A program made the position numbers and the translations under genes. Of a stretch of 64,000 nt of DNA, positions 52,761-60,606 are shown in pieces. The notes under the pieces were generated by a model, which saw nothing but the letters and a program-made list of their open reading frames with translations, was not told the origin of the DNA and made no database searches. The stretch is from an uncultured Lachnoclostridium sp. (GTDB taxonomy: Bacteria; Bacillota; Clostridia; Lachnospirales; Lachnospiraceae), in the NCBI GenBank assembly GCA_946415315.1, contig CAMKRZ010000003.1, forward strand, positions 124,001-188,000. The letters run 5' to 3'. Each line of letters opens with the position of its first letter. Within the stretch, counting starts at the first letter, position 1.

Positions 52761-53705
52761 TTACAGGTTCAAGCCCTTGGCCTCGTCACATCCGAGAACG
52801 ATATTCATGCACTGAATGGCGGCGCCGGAAGCGCCTTTTCCGAGGTTATCGAAGCGTGTCGCAACGACAATTCTCTCACTGTTTCCGGTCACGAGGATCT
52901 CCATGCCGTCCCAGCCCGCGCATGCGTCGGAAAATAACGCTCCGCCCGCTTCGACATCGGCTCCGTACGGAAGAACCCGGATGAATTTTTCACCCTTATA
53001 GTACTCAGCAAAAAGATCTCGCAGCTCTTCCGGTGTCACATGTTTCGCAAGTCTGTCAACGAACAAAGGTACCTGGACGACCATGCCGCTGTGGTAATTC
53101 GTTGTCATCGGGCAGAACAACGGCTCCGCTGCAAGCCCGGTGATCTTCTTCATTTCCTTGAGATGCTTATGACTCTGTCCCCAGGCATACATCCTGGCTG
53201 AATCAAATTTCTGATCACGGCCTTCCTCTTCGTACGCGGCGATCAGCTTTTTTCCGCCTCCGCTGTATCCGGAAACCGCGAATACGGAGACCGGGTAGTC
53301 CTCCGGGAGAATTCCCATTTTGACAAGCGGGTATCCAATCCCGATGAAACCGGATGCGTAACATCCGGGGACAGCGATCCTCCTGCCGTTTCGAACCGCG
53401 TTCCGATGCTCCGCCGAGAGTTCCGGAAATCCGTATGCCCAGCCTTCTTCGGTCCTGTGAGCAGTCGATGTGTCGATGATCACCACATCGTCCTTCGCCA
53501 TGGCTGCAGCTTCGACGGCTGCCGCATCCGGAAGACAGAGAAAGGTAATATCCGATGCGTTAATGAACTGTTCGATCGTCGCCGGATCCTTACGAAGCTC
53601 AGTAGGGATTTTCAACAGTTCAATATCATCTCTTCCCTCAAATCGTTCGAATATCCGAAGCCCCGTTGTTCCTTCACTTCCGTCGATGAAAACCTTTGTC
53701 TTCAT
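52761..53705 (-). CDS. argC: N-acetyl-gamma-glutamyl-phosphate reductase (type 2, short form)
   Basis: 314-residue reductase: KVFIDGSEGTTGLRIFERF (NADP loop), the active-site Cys in VPGCYASGFIG and FLCLPDAAAVEAA. The short length and DGSEGTTG start mark the ArgC type 2 group rather than the 340-residue type. It reduces acetylglutamyl phosphate to the semialdehyde. CGAGGT lies 8 bases before the ATG. It follows maf by 27 bases. Confidence 0.93.
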   Translation of the reverse strand: MKTKVFIDGSEGTTGLRIFERFEGRDDIELLKIPTELRKDPATIEQFINASDITFLCLPDAAAVEAAAMAKDDVVIIDTSTAHRTEEGWAYGFPELSAEHRNAVRNGRRIAVPGCYASGFIGIGYPLVKMGILPEDYPVSVFAVSGYSGGGKKLIAAYEEEGRDQKFDSARMYAWGQSHKHLKEMKKITGLAAEPLFCPMTTNYHSGMVVQVPLFVDRLAKHVTPEELRDLFAEYYKGEKFIRVLPYGADVEAGGALFSDACAGWDGMEILVTGNSERIVVATRFDNLGKGASGAAIQCMNIVLGCDEAKGLNL

Positions 53706-53732
53706 AATAATTACCTCGTATTTACATTCGAC

Positions 53733-54335
53733 TTATCGTTTCTCCTGCACGAGAACGCCGATCTCACGAATTTTTTCATACAGACTGCACATCGGCAGTC
53801 CCATCACCGTGTAATAGTCACCCCGGATCGCTTTCACGAATCTTCCGCCGAGGCCCTGGATCGCATAGGCTCCCGCCTTGTCTCTCGATTCACCGGTGGA
53901 GACATACCAGTCAACCTCGTCCTCGGACATCGGAGCAAACTCAACATCCGCGGCGTCCGCAAATCGCGTCTCGGTGATCTCTCCGTTCCGGCATCGGGCA
54001 AGACAAACTCCCGTGTATACGGTATGAACATCTCCTTCAAGGCTTTGGATCATTCGTTTGGCTTCCTCATCATCCGCCGGCTTGCCTAACGCCTTACCGT
54101 CCTTCCAGACAATCGTGTCACTCCCGATCACCAGACAATCCTCGTCAGCGTGGTGTAACGCCACTGCCATCGCCTTGCGGCCGGCAAGCGTCTTCACGAT
54201 CTCCTCCGGCACATCGGAATCGATTGACTCATCTGCCTCCGAAACCTCAACGGTGAATGCAAGGCCAAGCATGGAAAGGATCTCGCGTCGTCGGGGGGAT
54301 GCGCTGGCAAGATAGATCGGTACTGTCTGCTTCAT
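53733..54335 (-). CDS. maf: Maf-like nucleotide pyrophosphatase
   Basis: 200-residue protein: YLASASPRRREILSMLG at the N-terminus, VIGSDTIVWKDGKALGKP and YAIQGLGGRFVKAIRGDYYTVMGLP are Maf signatures. Maf proteins hydrolyse non-canonical or pyrimidine NTPs and affect division. It is the first gene of an arginine operon, an unusual place; the transcript starts at the promoter 54374-54402. A Gly-rich ribosome site (GGGAGGGGGG) is rather far, 12-14 bases, from the ATG. Confidence 0.92.
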   Translation of the reverse strand: MKQTVPIYLASASPRRREILSMLGLAFTVEVSEADESIDSDVPEEIVKTLAGRKAMAVALHHADEDCLVIGSDTIVWKDGKALGKPADDEEAKRMIQSLEGDVHTVYTGVCLARCRNGEITETRFADAADVEFAPMSEDEVDWYVSTGESRDKAGAYAIQGLGGRFVKAIRGDYYTVMGLPMCSLYEKIREIGVLVQEKR

Positions 54336-54373
54336 ATGTATATACGACCCCCCTCCCGAAGAATGTTGGTGCT

Positions 54374-54402
54374 ATTCTATACCCGAAGAATCGAATTTGC
54401 AA
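54374..54402 (-). promoter_or_regulatory. Promoter of maf-argCJBD
   Basis: TTGCAA (54397-54402), 17-base spacer, TAGAAT (54374-54379) on minus. Confidence 0.75.
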
Positions 54403-54421
54403 CCACATTTTTATGAAATTG

Positions 54422-54435
54422 TGTAATTTTATGCA
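54422..54435 (-). promoter_or_regulatory. Putative arginine-repressor box, maf-arg side
   Basis: TGCATAAAATTACA on minus, 20 bases upstream of the maf -35. It fits 13 or so of the 18 ARG-box positions loosely; the same pattern stands before argG. Confidence 0.45.
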
Positions 54436-54573
54436 AAATGATACGTTTTTCTGTATTTCTTTCGCCGCGAGTGTGCATTTCGCAGAAAACAGATGACACA
54501 CATAAAAAACACTTGCATTTCTCGAATGTTTGATGTACCTTAATGTACAGCGACGGAGCGGCATCCGTTTTCA

Positions 54574-54587
54574 TGCATATTTTTACA
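54574..54587 (+). promoter_or_regulatory. Putative arginine-repressor box, argG side
   Basis: TGCATATTTTTACA on plus, followed by a related element, about 75 bases before the argG start. Confidence 0.45.
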
Positions 54588-54661
54588 TGTTTTTACGCAT
54601 ACTTGATGAAACATGCATCCCGGCCGCTTCCGGATTATAAACGATCAGGAGGAACTTACCC

Positions 54662-55882
54662 ATGAAAGAAAAAGTCATTCTCGCCTACTCCGGCGGTCTT
54701 GACACCACTGCGATCATCCCGTGGCTCAAGGAAAACTATGATTATGAAGTTATCTGCTGCTGCATCGACTGCGGTCAGGAGAGCGAACTCGACGGTCTCG
54801 AGGAACGCGCAAAATACTGCGGCGCAGAGAAATTATACATTCTCGATGTAAACGATGAGTTTGCCGAGGAATACATCGTTCCCTGCGTACAGGCGAACAC
54901 CGTTTACGAGAACAAGTACCTTCTCGGTACCTCGATGGCTCGTCCGCTGATCGCGAAGAAGCTCGTCGAGATTGCTCGCAAGGAAGGCGCTTCCGCAATC
55001 TGCCACGGCGCTACCGGCAAGGGCAACGACCAGGTTCGTTTCGAGCTCGGCATCAAGGCTCTCGCTCCGGATCTCAAGATCATCGCTGCATGGAGAAGCC
55101 CTTACTGGACCATGAACTCCCGCGAGGAAGAGATCGAGTACTGCAAGCAGCACGGCATTGATCTTCCGTTCAGCGCCGACAACTCCTACTCCCGCGACCG
55201 CAACCTGTGGCACATCAGCCACGAGGGTCTCGAGCTCGAGGATCCGGCAAATGCTCCGAACTATGATCACCTTCTTGTTCTCGGTGTTTCTCCCGAGAAG
55301 GCTCCCGATGAGGGCGAGACCGTATCCATCTCCTTCGAAAAGGGCGTTCCGGTAGCCATCAACGGCGAGAAGAAGAAAGTCGCTGACATCATCCGCGACC
55401 TCAACAAACTCGGCGGCAAGCACGGCGTCGGCATCATCGATATCGTTGAGAACCGTGTCGTCGGTATGAAGTCCCGCGGTGTCTATGAGACGCCCGGCGG
55501 AACGATCCTCATGGAAGCTCATCAGCAGCTTGAGGAGCTCATCGCAGACCGCGACATGATGGCGTTCAAGAAGAACATCAGCAACCGCTTCGCAGACCTT
55601 GTTTACGAAGGAAAATGGTTCACTCCTCTCCGCGAGTGCCTTCAGGCCTTCATCGAGAAATCTCAGGAGTTCGTCACCGGCGAGGTGAAGCTGAAGCTCT
55701 ACAAGGGCAACATCATCAAGCAGGGCACGACGTCTCCGTACAGCCTCTACAACGAGAGCATCGCTTCCTTCACGACCGGCGACCTGTACAACCACAAGGA
55801 TGCCGAGGGCTTCATCAACCTCTTCGGTCTGTCCCTCAAGGTTCGTGCCATGAAGCAGGCCGAGTTGAACAAGAAGAACTGA
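54662..55882 (+). CDS. argG: Argininosuccinate synthase
   Basis: 406-residue enzyme: [18 protein letters not shown] is the ATP pyrophosphatase P-loop, [17 protein letters not shown] and [20 protein letters not shown] are ArgG signatures. It joins citrulline and aspartate. GGAGGAAC precedes the ATG. Monocistronic on plus with a strong terminator; argH and argF are not in the window. Its regular codon use suggests high expression. Confidence 0.97.
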   Translation: MKEKVILAYSGGLDTTAIIPWLKENYDYEVICCCIDCGQESELDGLEERAKYCGAEKLYILDVNDEFAEEYIVPCVQANTVYENKYLLGTSMARPLIAKKLVEIARKEGASAICHGATGKGNDQVRFELGIKALAPDLKIIAAWRSPYWTMNSREEEIEYCKQHGIDLPFSADNSYSRDRNLWHISHEGLELEDPANAPNYDHLLVLGVSPEKAPDEGETVSISFEKGVPVAINGEKKKVADIIRDLNKLGGKHGVGIIDIVENRVVGMKSRGVYETPGGTILMEAHQQLEELIADRDMMAFKKNISNRFADLVYEGKWFTPLRECLQAFIEKSQEFVTGEVKLKLYKGNIIKQGTTSPYSLYNESIASFTTGDLYNHKDAEGFINLFGLSLKVRAMKQAELNKKN

Positions 55883-55907
55883 TCAATTCAATATGCGGAT
55901 CAACACA

Positions 55908-55943
55908 AAATCCCTGTCGCCGAAAAGCGACAGGGATTTTTTT
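55908..55943 (+). terminator. Terminator of argG
   Basis: AAATCCCTGTCGC and GCGACAGGGATTT, 13-bp perfect stem with loop CGAAAA and TTTTTTT on plus. Probably also serves the convergent phosphopantetheinyl transferase gene. Confidence 0.95.
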
Positions 55944-55948
55944 ACTTG

Positions 55949-56545
55949 TCAGCGATACTGTGCGGTCGTGATCACGTACTCCGTTCCATCAAACTCTCTC
56001 AGTATTGTGTGCAGCCGGTACTCTCCAGCCTCGATCGTCCGGAAATCCATTCCGATTCCCTTGCCGATCAGCTTCGCGATGCTCTCCTTCTCCGTCCACC
56101 GCACAGTAAAGTAGCGCTGCGCCTCGACCTCCGTCTTCTCCTCCGCAACCTGCCGATACCCCGCAAGTTCGGATTCCGTCAGAACCCTCTTCGGAAGTCT
56201 CTCAGGCAGCTTCTTCACCACCTGGATGTCCGCGCCGATCGGTTCATCGTCAACTGCGCATATCACAATATTACCGCTGTGGGACAGGCTGAAGCACGGC
56301 GCGCCGGGCTGTCCGTTTCCGCACAATCCGGGCTTTCCATTCTCATCATACACAAGCTGTAACGGCTCCTCACCGACCGGATAACCGTAGTCAGCCAGCG
56401 CTTCGCGCAACAGCATTCCGGCCGCGATGCACTCTGCGCGCACCTTCGGATTGCGAAGCCGCGCAAGCCGGGTGCGGCGCGCCTCCTCAAGAAGACTCAC
56501 GTCCGCATCGTCATAGTCTTCGATTGTCCGAATATATAACTTCAT
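55949..56545 (-). CDS. 4'-phosphopantetheinyl transferase (Sfp family)
   Basis: 198-residue protein: CFSLSHSGN, PIGADIQVV (magnesium Asp) and RWTEKESIAKLIGKGIG are the three Sfp motifs. It transfers phosphopantetheine from CoA to carrier proteins. It could serve a secondary-metabolite synthase or fatty-acid carrier protein; no such gene is nearby. It is the last gene of the minus-strand run from iorA. Confidence 0.92.
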   Translation of the reverse strand: MKLYIRTIEDYDDADVSLLEEARRTRLARLRNPKVRAECIAAGMLLREALADYGYPVGEEPLQLVYDENGKPGLCGNGQPGAPCFSLSHSGNIVICAVDDEPIGADIQVVKKLPERLPKRVLTESELAGYRQVAEEKTEVEAQRYFTVRWTEKESIAKLIGKGIGMDFRTIEAGEYRLHTILREFDGTEYVITTAQYR

Positions 56546-56560
56546 CGATCTCTTCGCCTT

Positions 56561-56642
56561 CCCGAATTGCCGGCTGACTCTCTGCCCGCTGTCTCAAGTT
56601 CTCCCGAATTGCCGGTTGAAACGCTTTCTGCTGTCTCAGTGC
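56561..56642. repeat. Two-copy 42-base tandem repeat
   Basis: CCCGAATTGCCGG at 56561 and 56603, and GCTGTCTCA at 56588 and 56630, are each 42 bases apart: an imperfect tandem duplication in the spacer between nfo and the transferase gene, with a degenerate third start near 56645. Confidence 0.75.
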
Positions 56643-56666
56643 CTCCGGATTACCACTGCACTCTTC

Positions 56667-57572
56667 CTACTTCTTCTGCGTTTCCGCGACCGTTTTCCAC
56701 AGTTCCGGATTGAACACGCCCTCGCGCAGCATCTCGATCTCCGCCTTGTACGGAGGTAATGAGCGGTCCTTGCCGCCCTCCTCTGTGCTCATGTACGGCG
56801 TCTCCAGAATGATCGGCGTGTTCGCGAACTCCGGCATCCGCGTGATCGCGCACAGCCGCTCAAATCCGATGGTGCCGAAGCCGATATTCTCATGGCGGTC
56901 CTTTGCGGCACCCTGCTCATTTTTCGAGTCATTCAGATGAATGCACGCGACCTGGTTGATCGGAAAATACCGCTCCATCTCCGCGAGCACTCCCTCAAAA
57001 TCGCCCTTCACGTTATAGCCGGCGTCGTTCAGATGGCACGTGTCCAGGCAAAGACGAAGCTTATTGTTGTGGATGACGCCGTCGTAAATGCGGGCAAGCT
57101 GCTCAAAACTCTTTCCGAGTTCGCTGCCCTTGCCTGCCATCGTCTCCAGCGCAATATGTGCCTCCGTGTCCGCGTCCAGTGTCTCGTTGATCCCGCGGAT
57201 GATCTGCATGATCCCGGCGTCCTCGCCCTCGCCCACATGAGATCCGGGATGCAGCACGAGCGTGCGGCTCCCCATCTCCGTAGTCCTGTGCAGTTCTTCG
57301 CGAAGGAAATCCACGGAAAATTTGAACTGGTCGGGCTTCAGCGTATTTCCGAGGTTGATGATATACGGCGCATGGACGACAAATTCCGTGATCCCGTTTT
57401 CCGCCATCAGCGCCTTTGCCTCAGGAATCCGCATATCGCACAGATTCCTGCGAAGCGTATTCTGCGGCGCGCCGGTGTACACCATAAACGTGTCGGCGCC
57501 GTACGACAGCGCCTCCTTCACAGACCCTAAGAATTGTTCTTTACCGCTGAGTCCGACATGGGAACCAAGCAT
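56667..57572 (-). CDS. nfo: Endonuclease IV (AP endonuclease)
   Basis: 301-residue TIM-barrel enzyme: LGSHVGLSG, VVHAPYIINLG, LVLHPGSHVGEG, CLDTCHLNDAGY, HLNDSKNEQGAAKDRHENIGFG and ILETPY supply the zinc ligands of Nfo. It cuts at abasic sites in base-excision repair. AAAGGAG lies before the ATG. It starts 16 bases after the methyltransferase gene, so the two are probably co-transcribed. Confidence 0.96.
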   Translation of the reverse strand: MLGSHVGLSGKEQFLGSVKEALSYGADTFMVYTGAPQNTLRRNLCDMRIPEAKALMAENGITEFVVHAPYIINLGNTLKPDQFKFSVDFLREELHRTTEMGSRTLVLHPGSHVGEGEDAGIMQIIRGINETLDADTEAHIALETMAGKGSELGKSFEQLARIYDGVIHNNKLRLCLDTCHLNDAGYNVKGDFEGVLAEMERYFPINQVACIHLNDSKNEQGAAKDRHENIGFGTIGFERLCAITRMPEFANTPIILETPYMSTEEGGKDRSLPPYKAEIEMLREGVFNPELWKTVAETQKK

Positions 57573-57588
57573 AGTTTACTCCTTTCTC

Positions 57589-59127
57589 TCAGGCAAGGCC
57601 TCGAAACTGAATGATATATGCTGCCATACCGCCTTTCTCGCGCATCGGGATTTTCCGAACGATCGTCATGTCGGACGGCACCGAAGACTCCGCCAGTTTC
57701 GGGTCATGCGATACCATCAACAGCGTTCCATTCTCCCTAAGATGCTCCGGCAGTTTGCGGAAGAACCTGCGGTACAACTGCGCGATCTCCTCACCGCCGT
57801 CCTCGCGGAACGGCATGTTCGTGATGATCTCGTCAAACATGTGATCCTGCTTGTAGTCAAAGAAATCGCGATGGATGAACCACACATGATCGGAGGTCAC
57901 GTTGATCCTGGCCTTCTCGATCGCCGGGCCGTACGTGTCGACGCCGAACGCCGTGCGGATCTTCCCCGCCTGCATCCGTTCCGCGATCATCGTGCCGGCG
58001 CCGCAGAACGGGTCAAGCACCTGCGCTTCGTCCGTAAAATACGGTTTCGCCGCGGCGATCACGGCTGCCGCGTCCGTCGGATGAATACTTCCGGCGACCG
58101 CTTCCTTCCGGTAGTCAAAACGATTGTCGCGAAGTCCTGCAAACAGAACGCCGAACCGGTAGGAATCCCCTTCCGTCTCGGAGATTCGGAATGTTATCTC
58201 ATAGTCTCCGGGCGCGTTCGACAGGCGTCCTCCGGCCAACCGGTCCGTCTCCTGTGAAATCCGTTTCACATAGCGATTTTTTGAGTCTTCGTCGCGGCAC
58301 CGAAAATCGATGCGGTAGCGGATCACACTGCCCGTTGAGGTATCCCCGGCAGTATTCTTCCTGAGCCTTGCTCGAAGATAAGTTTCCACCGCGTCCCCCG
58401 CAAGAATCTGCGCCGCTTCGTACGGATCCTTCGCGATCGTCAGTGCCTCGGGAATTCGGAACACTGCCTCGCGCCAAATGCGGTTTGGCAGGATCTCCGA
58501 CAGTTTCGCAGTCCTGACGACAACTCCGCCGCTCACGATCTTCTTGCGCATTCCGCCGAGACTCTCCGCGAACAGCTCCCGATAGCATGGATTGACTACG
58601 AACAGGATCGTGTTATCCTCGTTGTAACCGACGAAACGATGCGAGGAACTCTCATTTTCCGAAAGATCAAGAAGTTTCCGTAGCGCCGCCGTCTCCTCGT
58701 TGACATGCTTGCGGTTTTCTTCCGTCACCGTAGTCTCCTGAAGCTCCGCGAGACGTTTCTCCAGATACTCCCGGCACGCGGAGATATCCTGCCCGGCCAA
58801 TGCCTCCAGGTACGCGCTCTTCACAAACCGTGTCTGCTCCTCGCGGTATGCCTCGAGCAGGCAGTTTACCGTATCAGCCTCGCCGTTACGGATGATCTCC
58901 TCCGCCTTTCCCTGCTTCGTCTGACTCAGCAGACCGAGCAGTTTTGCGGCATTTTTCCGAACCTTCGGATCGTCCGCCCCGAGCAGATTTCTTCCGTTTA
59001 CGACAAGAGCTTCCGCCTCCTCCGCAGTGAGAACGATCCCACCGGAAGTACGCAGAAGCCCGCACAATGACGCGAGGCTCTCCCGAACCTCGCGCCCGTT
59101 TTTCAGATTATCCAGATACTGTTTCAT
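57589..59127 (-). CDS. Methyltransferase with N-terminal helical (HEAT/ARM-like) region
   Basis: 512-residue protein. The N-terminal 150 residues are helical, with repeated KNAAKLLGLL / VKSAYLEALAG units resembling HEAT/ARM repeats. The middle contains YRIDFRCRDEDSKNRYVKRISQ, possibly THUMP-like. The C-terminus is a class I methyltransferase with QVLDPFCGAGTMIAERM and the catalytic-type TNMPF, as in the Trm11/RlmL/TrmN (UPF0020) group that makes N2-methylguanine in RNA. The helical extension is not usual for that group. Start at 59127 after GGGAGC. The RNA target is unknown. Confidence 0.8.
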   Translation of the reverse strand: MKQYLDNLKNGREVRESLASLCGLLRTSGGIVLTAEEAEALVVNGRNLLGADDPKVRKNAAKLLGLLSQTKQGKAEEIIRNGEADTVNCLLEAYREEQTRFVKSAYLEALAGQDISACREYLEKRLAELQETTVTEENRKHVNEETAALRKLLDLSENESSSHRFVGYNEDNTILFVVNPCYRELFAESLGGMRKKIVSGGVVVRTAKLSEILPNRIWREAVFRIPEALTIAKDPYEAAQILAGDAVETYLRARLRKNTAGDTSTGSVIRYRIDFRCRDEDSKNRYVKRISQETDRLAGGRLSNAPGDYEITFRISETEGDSYRFGVLFAGLRDNRFDYRKEAVAGSIHPTDAAAVIAAAKPYFTDEAQVLDPFCGAGTMIAERMQAGKIRTAFGVDTYGPAIEKARINVTSDHVWFIHRDFFDYKQDHMFDEIITNMPFREDGGEEIAQLYRRFFRKLPEHLRENGTLLMVSHDPKLAESSVPSDMTIVRKIPMREKGGMAAYIIQFRGLA

Positions 59128-59219
59128 ACTCAGCTCCCGACGTTGCAGTCTATTCTTCGCCAATCACGACGCCTCTATACGCCATCATCAAGTACACTCT
59201 GTAACTCCGATCGACGCGG

Positions 59220-60020
59220 TCACTGCCGCCCCTCGCGGATCCTCTTCGCCGCCGCATCAGCGAAAGCTTTCATCTCCGCCTTTTGCCGCTCGATCATCTC
59301 GAAAAACTCCGGTCCGGGCGGAACATTTTTCTTCTTCTCCGGATGATGGATCTCGATCAGCTCATACGGTTCGCGGTTGCGGATCATATTGATGTAATCC
59401 TCGATCGTGTTGATCGGATGCGGAGCTAAAATGCCGCCCCCGACATGGTCGATCCCGTGGATGTCCGAGCCTGCCGTCATCGGCTTGTCGAACTGCTTCG
59501 CGTACCAGATCGCGCGCTCGTTCATCGCCTTCGTCTGCGCCGCGTTGATGCCCTCAACGGCGTCCGTGTACATCGGGTAAAGCCCGAAGCCGCGGAGATA
59601 CGACGCCTCGCGGAACGGATGCGCCTGCACCATGTAACCGCCGTCCCCATGCACGTGCTCGTACTCCTCCCAGGGAGTCCAGGTGCGCATATCGGGGTGC
59701 TTCAGAAGCCAGTCCTTGTCAAGGCCGTAGATCAGAAACTCCGACCCCTGATAATTGTCCTCAAGCCCGAACAAGACCGTCAGACCGATCTCGTCGCCGC
59801 GCGCTTTCGCGTGCTCGTAGCCGGAACAGAACTGCTCAATGTACTCCTCCCAGGGGAGGCTACGCTCCGGTCTTGTGTTGCCGCGGAAGAAGTGGTCCGT
59901 CACGATGATCGTGCTGTATCCTTCCATCAACCGCGCTTCCGCCTGCTCACATCCGGTTGCCCAGCCGCATTTGCTTCCCTCCGCGGTGTGCAGGTGTGTC
60001 TCAATCTTGTACTGCGCCAT
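59220..60020 (-). CDS. PHP-domain metal-dependent hydrolase
   Basis: 266-residue protein: KIETHLHTAEGS, VTDHFF, VQAHPFR and GSDIHGIDH carry the metal-binding His/Asp set of PHP phosphoesterases. Related proteins hydrolyse histidinol phosphate or nucleotides or belong to DNA polymerases; this one stands alone. AAGGAG lies 12 bases before the ATG at 60020 (a TTG at 60029 is an alternative). It starts 16 bases after iorB. Substrate unknown. Confidence 0.85.
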   Translation of the reverse strand: MAQYKIETHLHTAEGSKCGWATGCEQAEARLMEGYSTIIVTDHFFRGNTRPERSLPWEEYIEQFCSGYEHAKARGDEIGLTVLFGLEDNYQGSEFLIYGLDKDWLLKHPDMRTWTPWEEYEHVHGDGGYMVQAHPFREASYLRGFGLYPMYTDAVEGINAAQTKAMNERAIWYAKQFDKPMTAGSDIHGIDHVGGGILAPHPINTIEDYINMIRNREPYELIEIHHPEKKKNVPPGPEFFEMIERQKAEMKAFADAAAKRIREGRQ

Positions 60021-60036
60021 AAAAAACAATTACTCC

Positions 60037-60606
60037 TTACAGCTCGTATCCTACAAGAAATGCCTTCTTGTTCAGGTCGATCGTCTTCGGCGGAACGGTA
60101 TGCTCGATCACCGTAAGCCATGCTTCCTTCGGAAAATCCATGTGCTTTGCGGCCATGCCGAGAACGATCGTGTTGAACGCTCTCGCGTTGCCGAGCTTCT
60201 TCGCCTCGCTCATCGCATCGATCTTGAGGACTTTGTACTTCTTCTCAAGGTTCTCGAGAATGTTCTCCGGATACTCGGCTGCGCCGATCACGACAGGCAT
60301 CGGATCAATGCGCTGGTCGTTTGCGATCAGCACGCCGTCCTTCTTCAGAAAATGAGCATACCGAAGTGCTTCCAGGCGCTCGAACGCGATCAGCACGTCC
60401 GCGCAGCCTTCCTCCACGATCGGCTCCGCAACGCTCTCGCCGTAACGAACGAACGTGACCACGCTGCCGCCTCTCTGCGCCATACCGTGAACCTCGGAGA
60501 GTTTCACATCATATCCCGCCTCCCGCGCGATACCGCCGAGGATACGGGACGTAAGCAATGTTCCCTGACCGCCGACACCGACGATCATGATATTTTTCGT
60601 AGCCAT
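60037..60606 (-). CDS. iorB: Indolepyruvate:ferredoxin oxidoreductase beta subunit
   Basis: 189-residue gamma-type subunit: NIMIVGVGGQGTLLTSRILG and VKLSEVHGMAQRGGSVVTFVRYG are typical of IorB. It pairs with IorA to oxidise aryl pyruvates (from Trp, Phe, Tyr) to aryl-acetyl-CoA with reduced ferredoxin, an anaerobic trait. The start overlaps the iorA stop (TGATG). Confidence 0.94.
   Translation of the reverse strand: MATKNIMIVGVGGQGTLLTSRILGGIAREAGYDVKLSEVHGMAQRGGSVVTFVRYGESVAEPIVEEGCADVLIAFERLEALRYAHFLKKDGVLIANDQRIDPMPVVIGAAEYPENILENLEKKYKVLKIDAMSEAKKLGNARAFNTIVLGMAAKHMDFPKEAWLTVIEHTVPPKTIDLNKKAFLVGYEL

Larger units (their letters stand above)
54336..54661. other. Divergent regulatory region between maf-argCJBD and argG
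   Basis: 326 AT-rich bases with no supported gene. It holds the maf promoter, two TGCATA-N3-TTACA elements facing the two operons (54422-54435 on minus, 54574-54587 on plus), further related half-sites (for example ACATGTTTTTACGCAT at 54585-54600), and a possible argG -35 (TTGCAT, 54513) with a poor -10. Confidence 0.6.
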
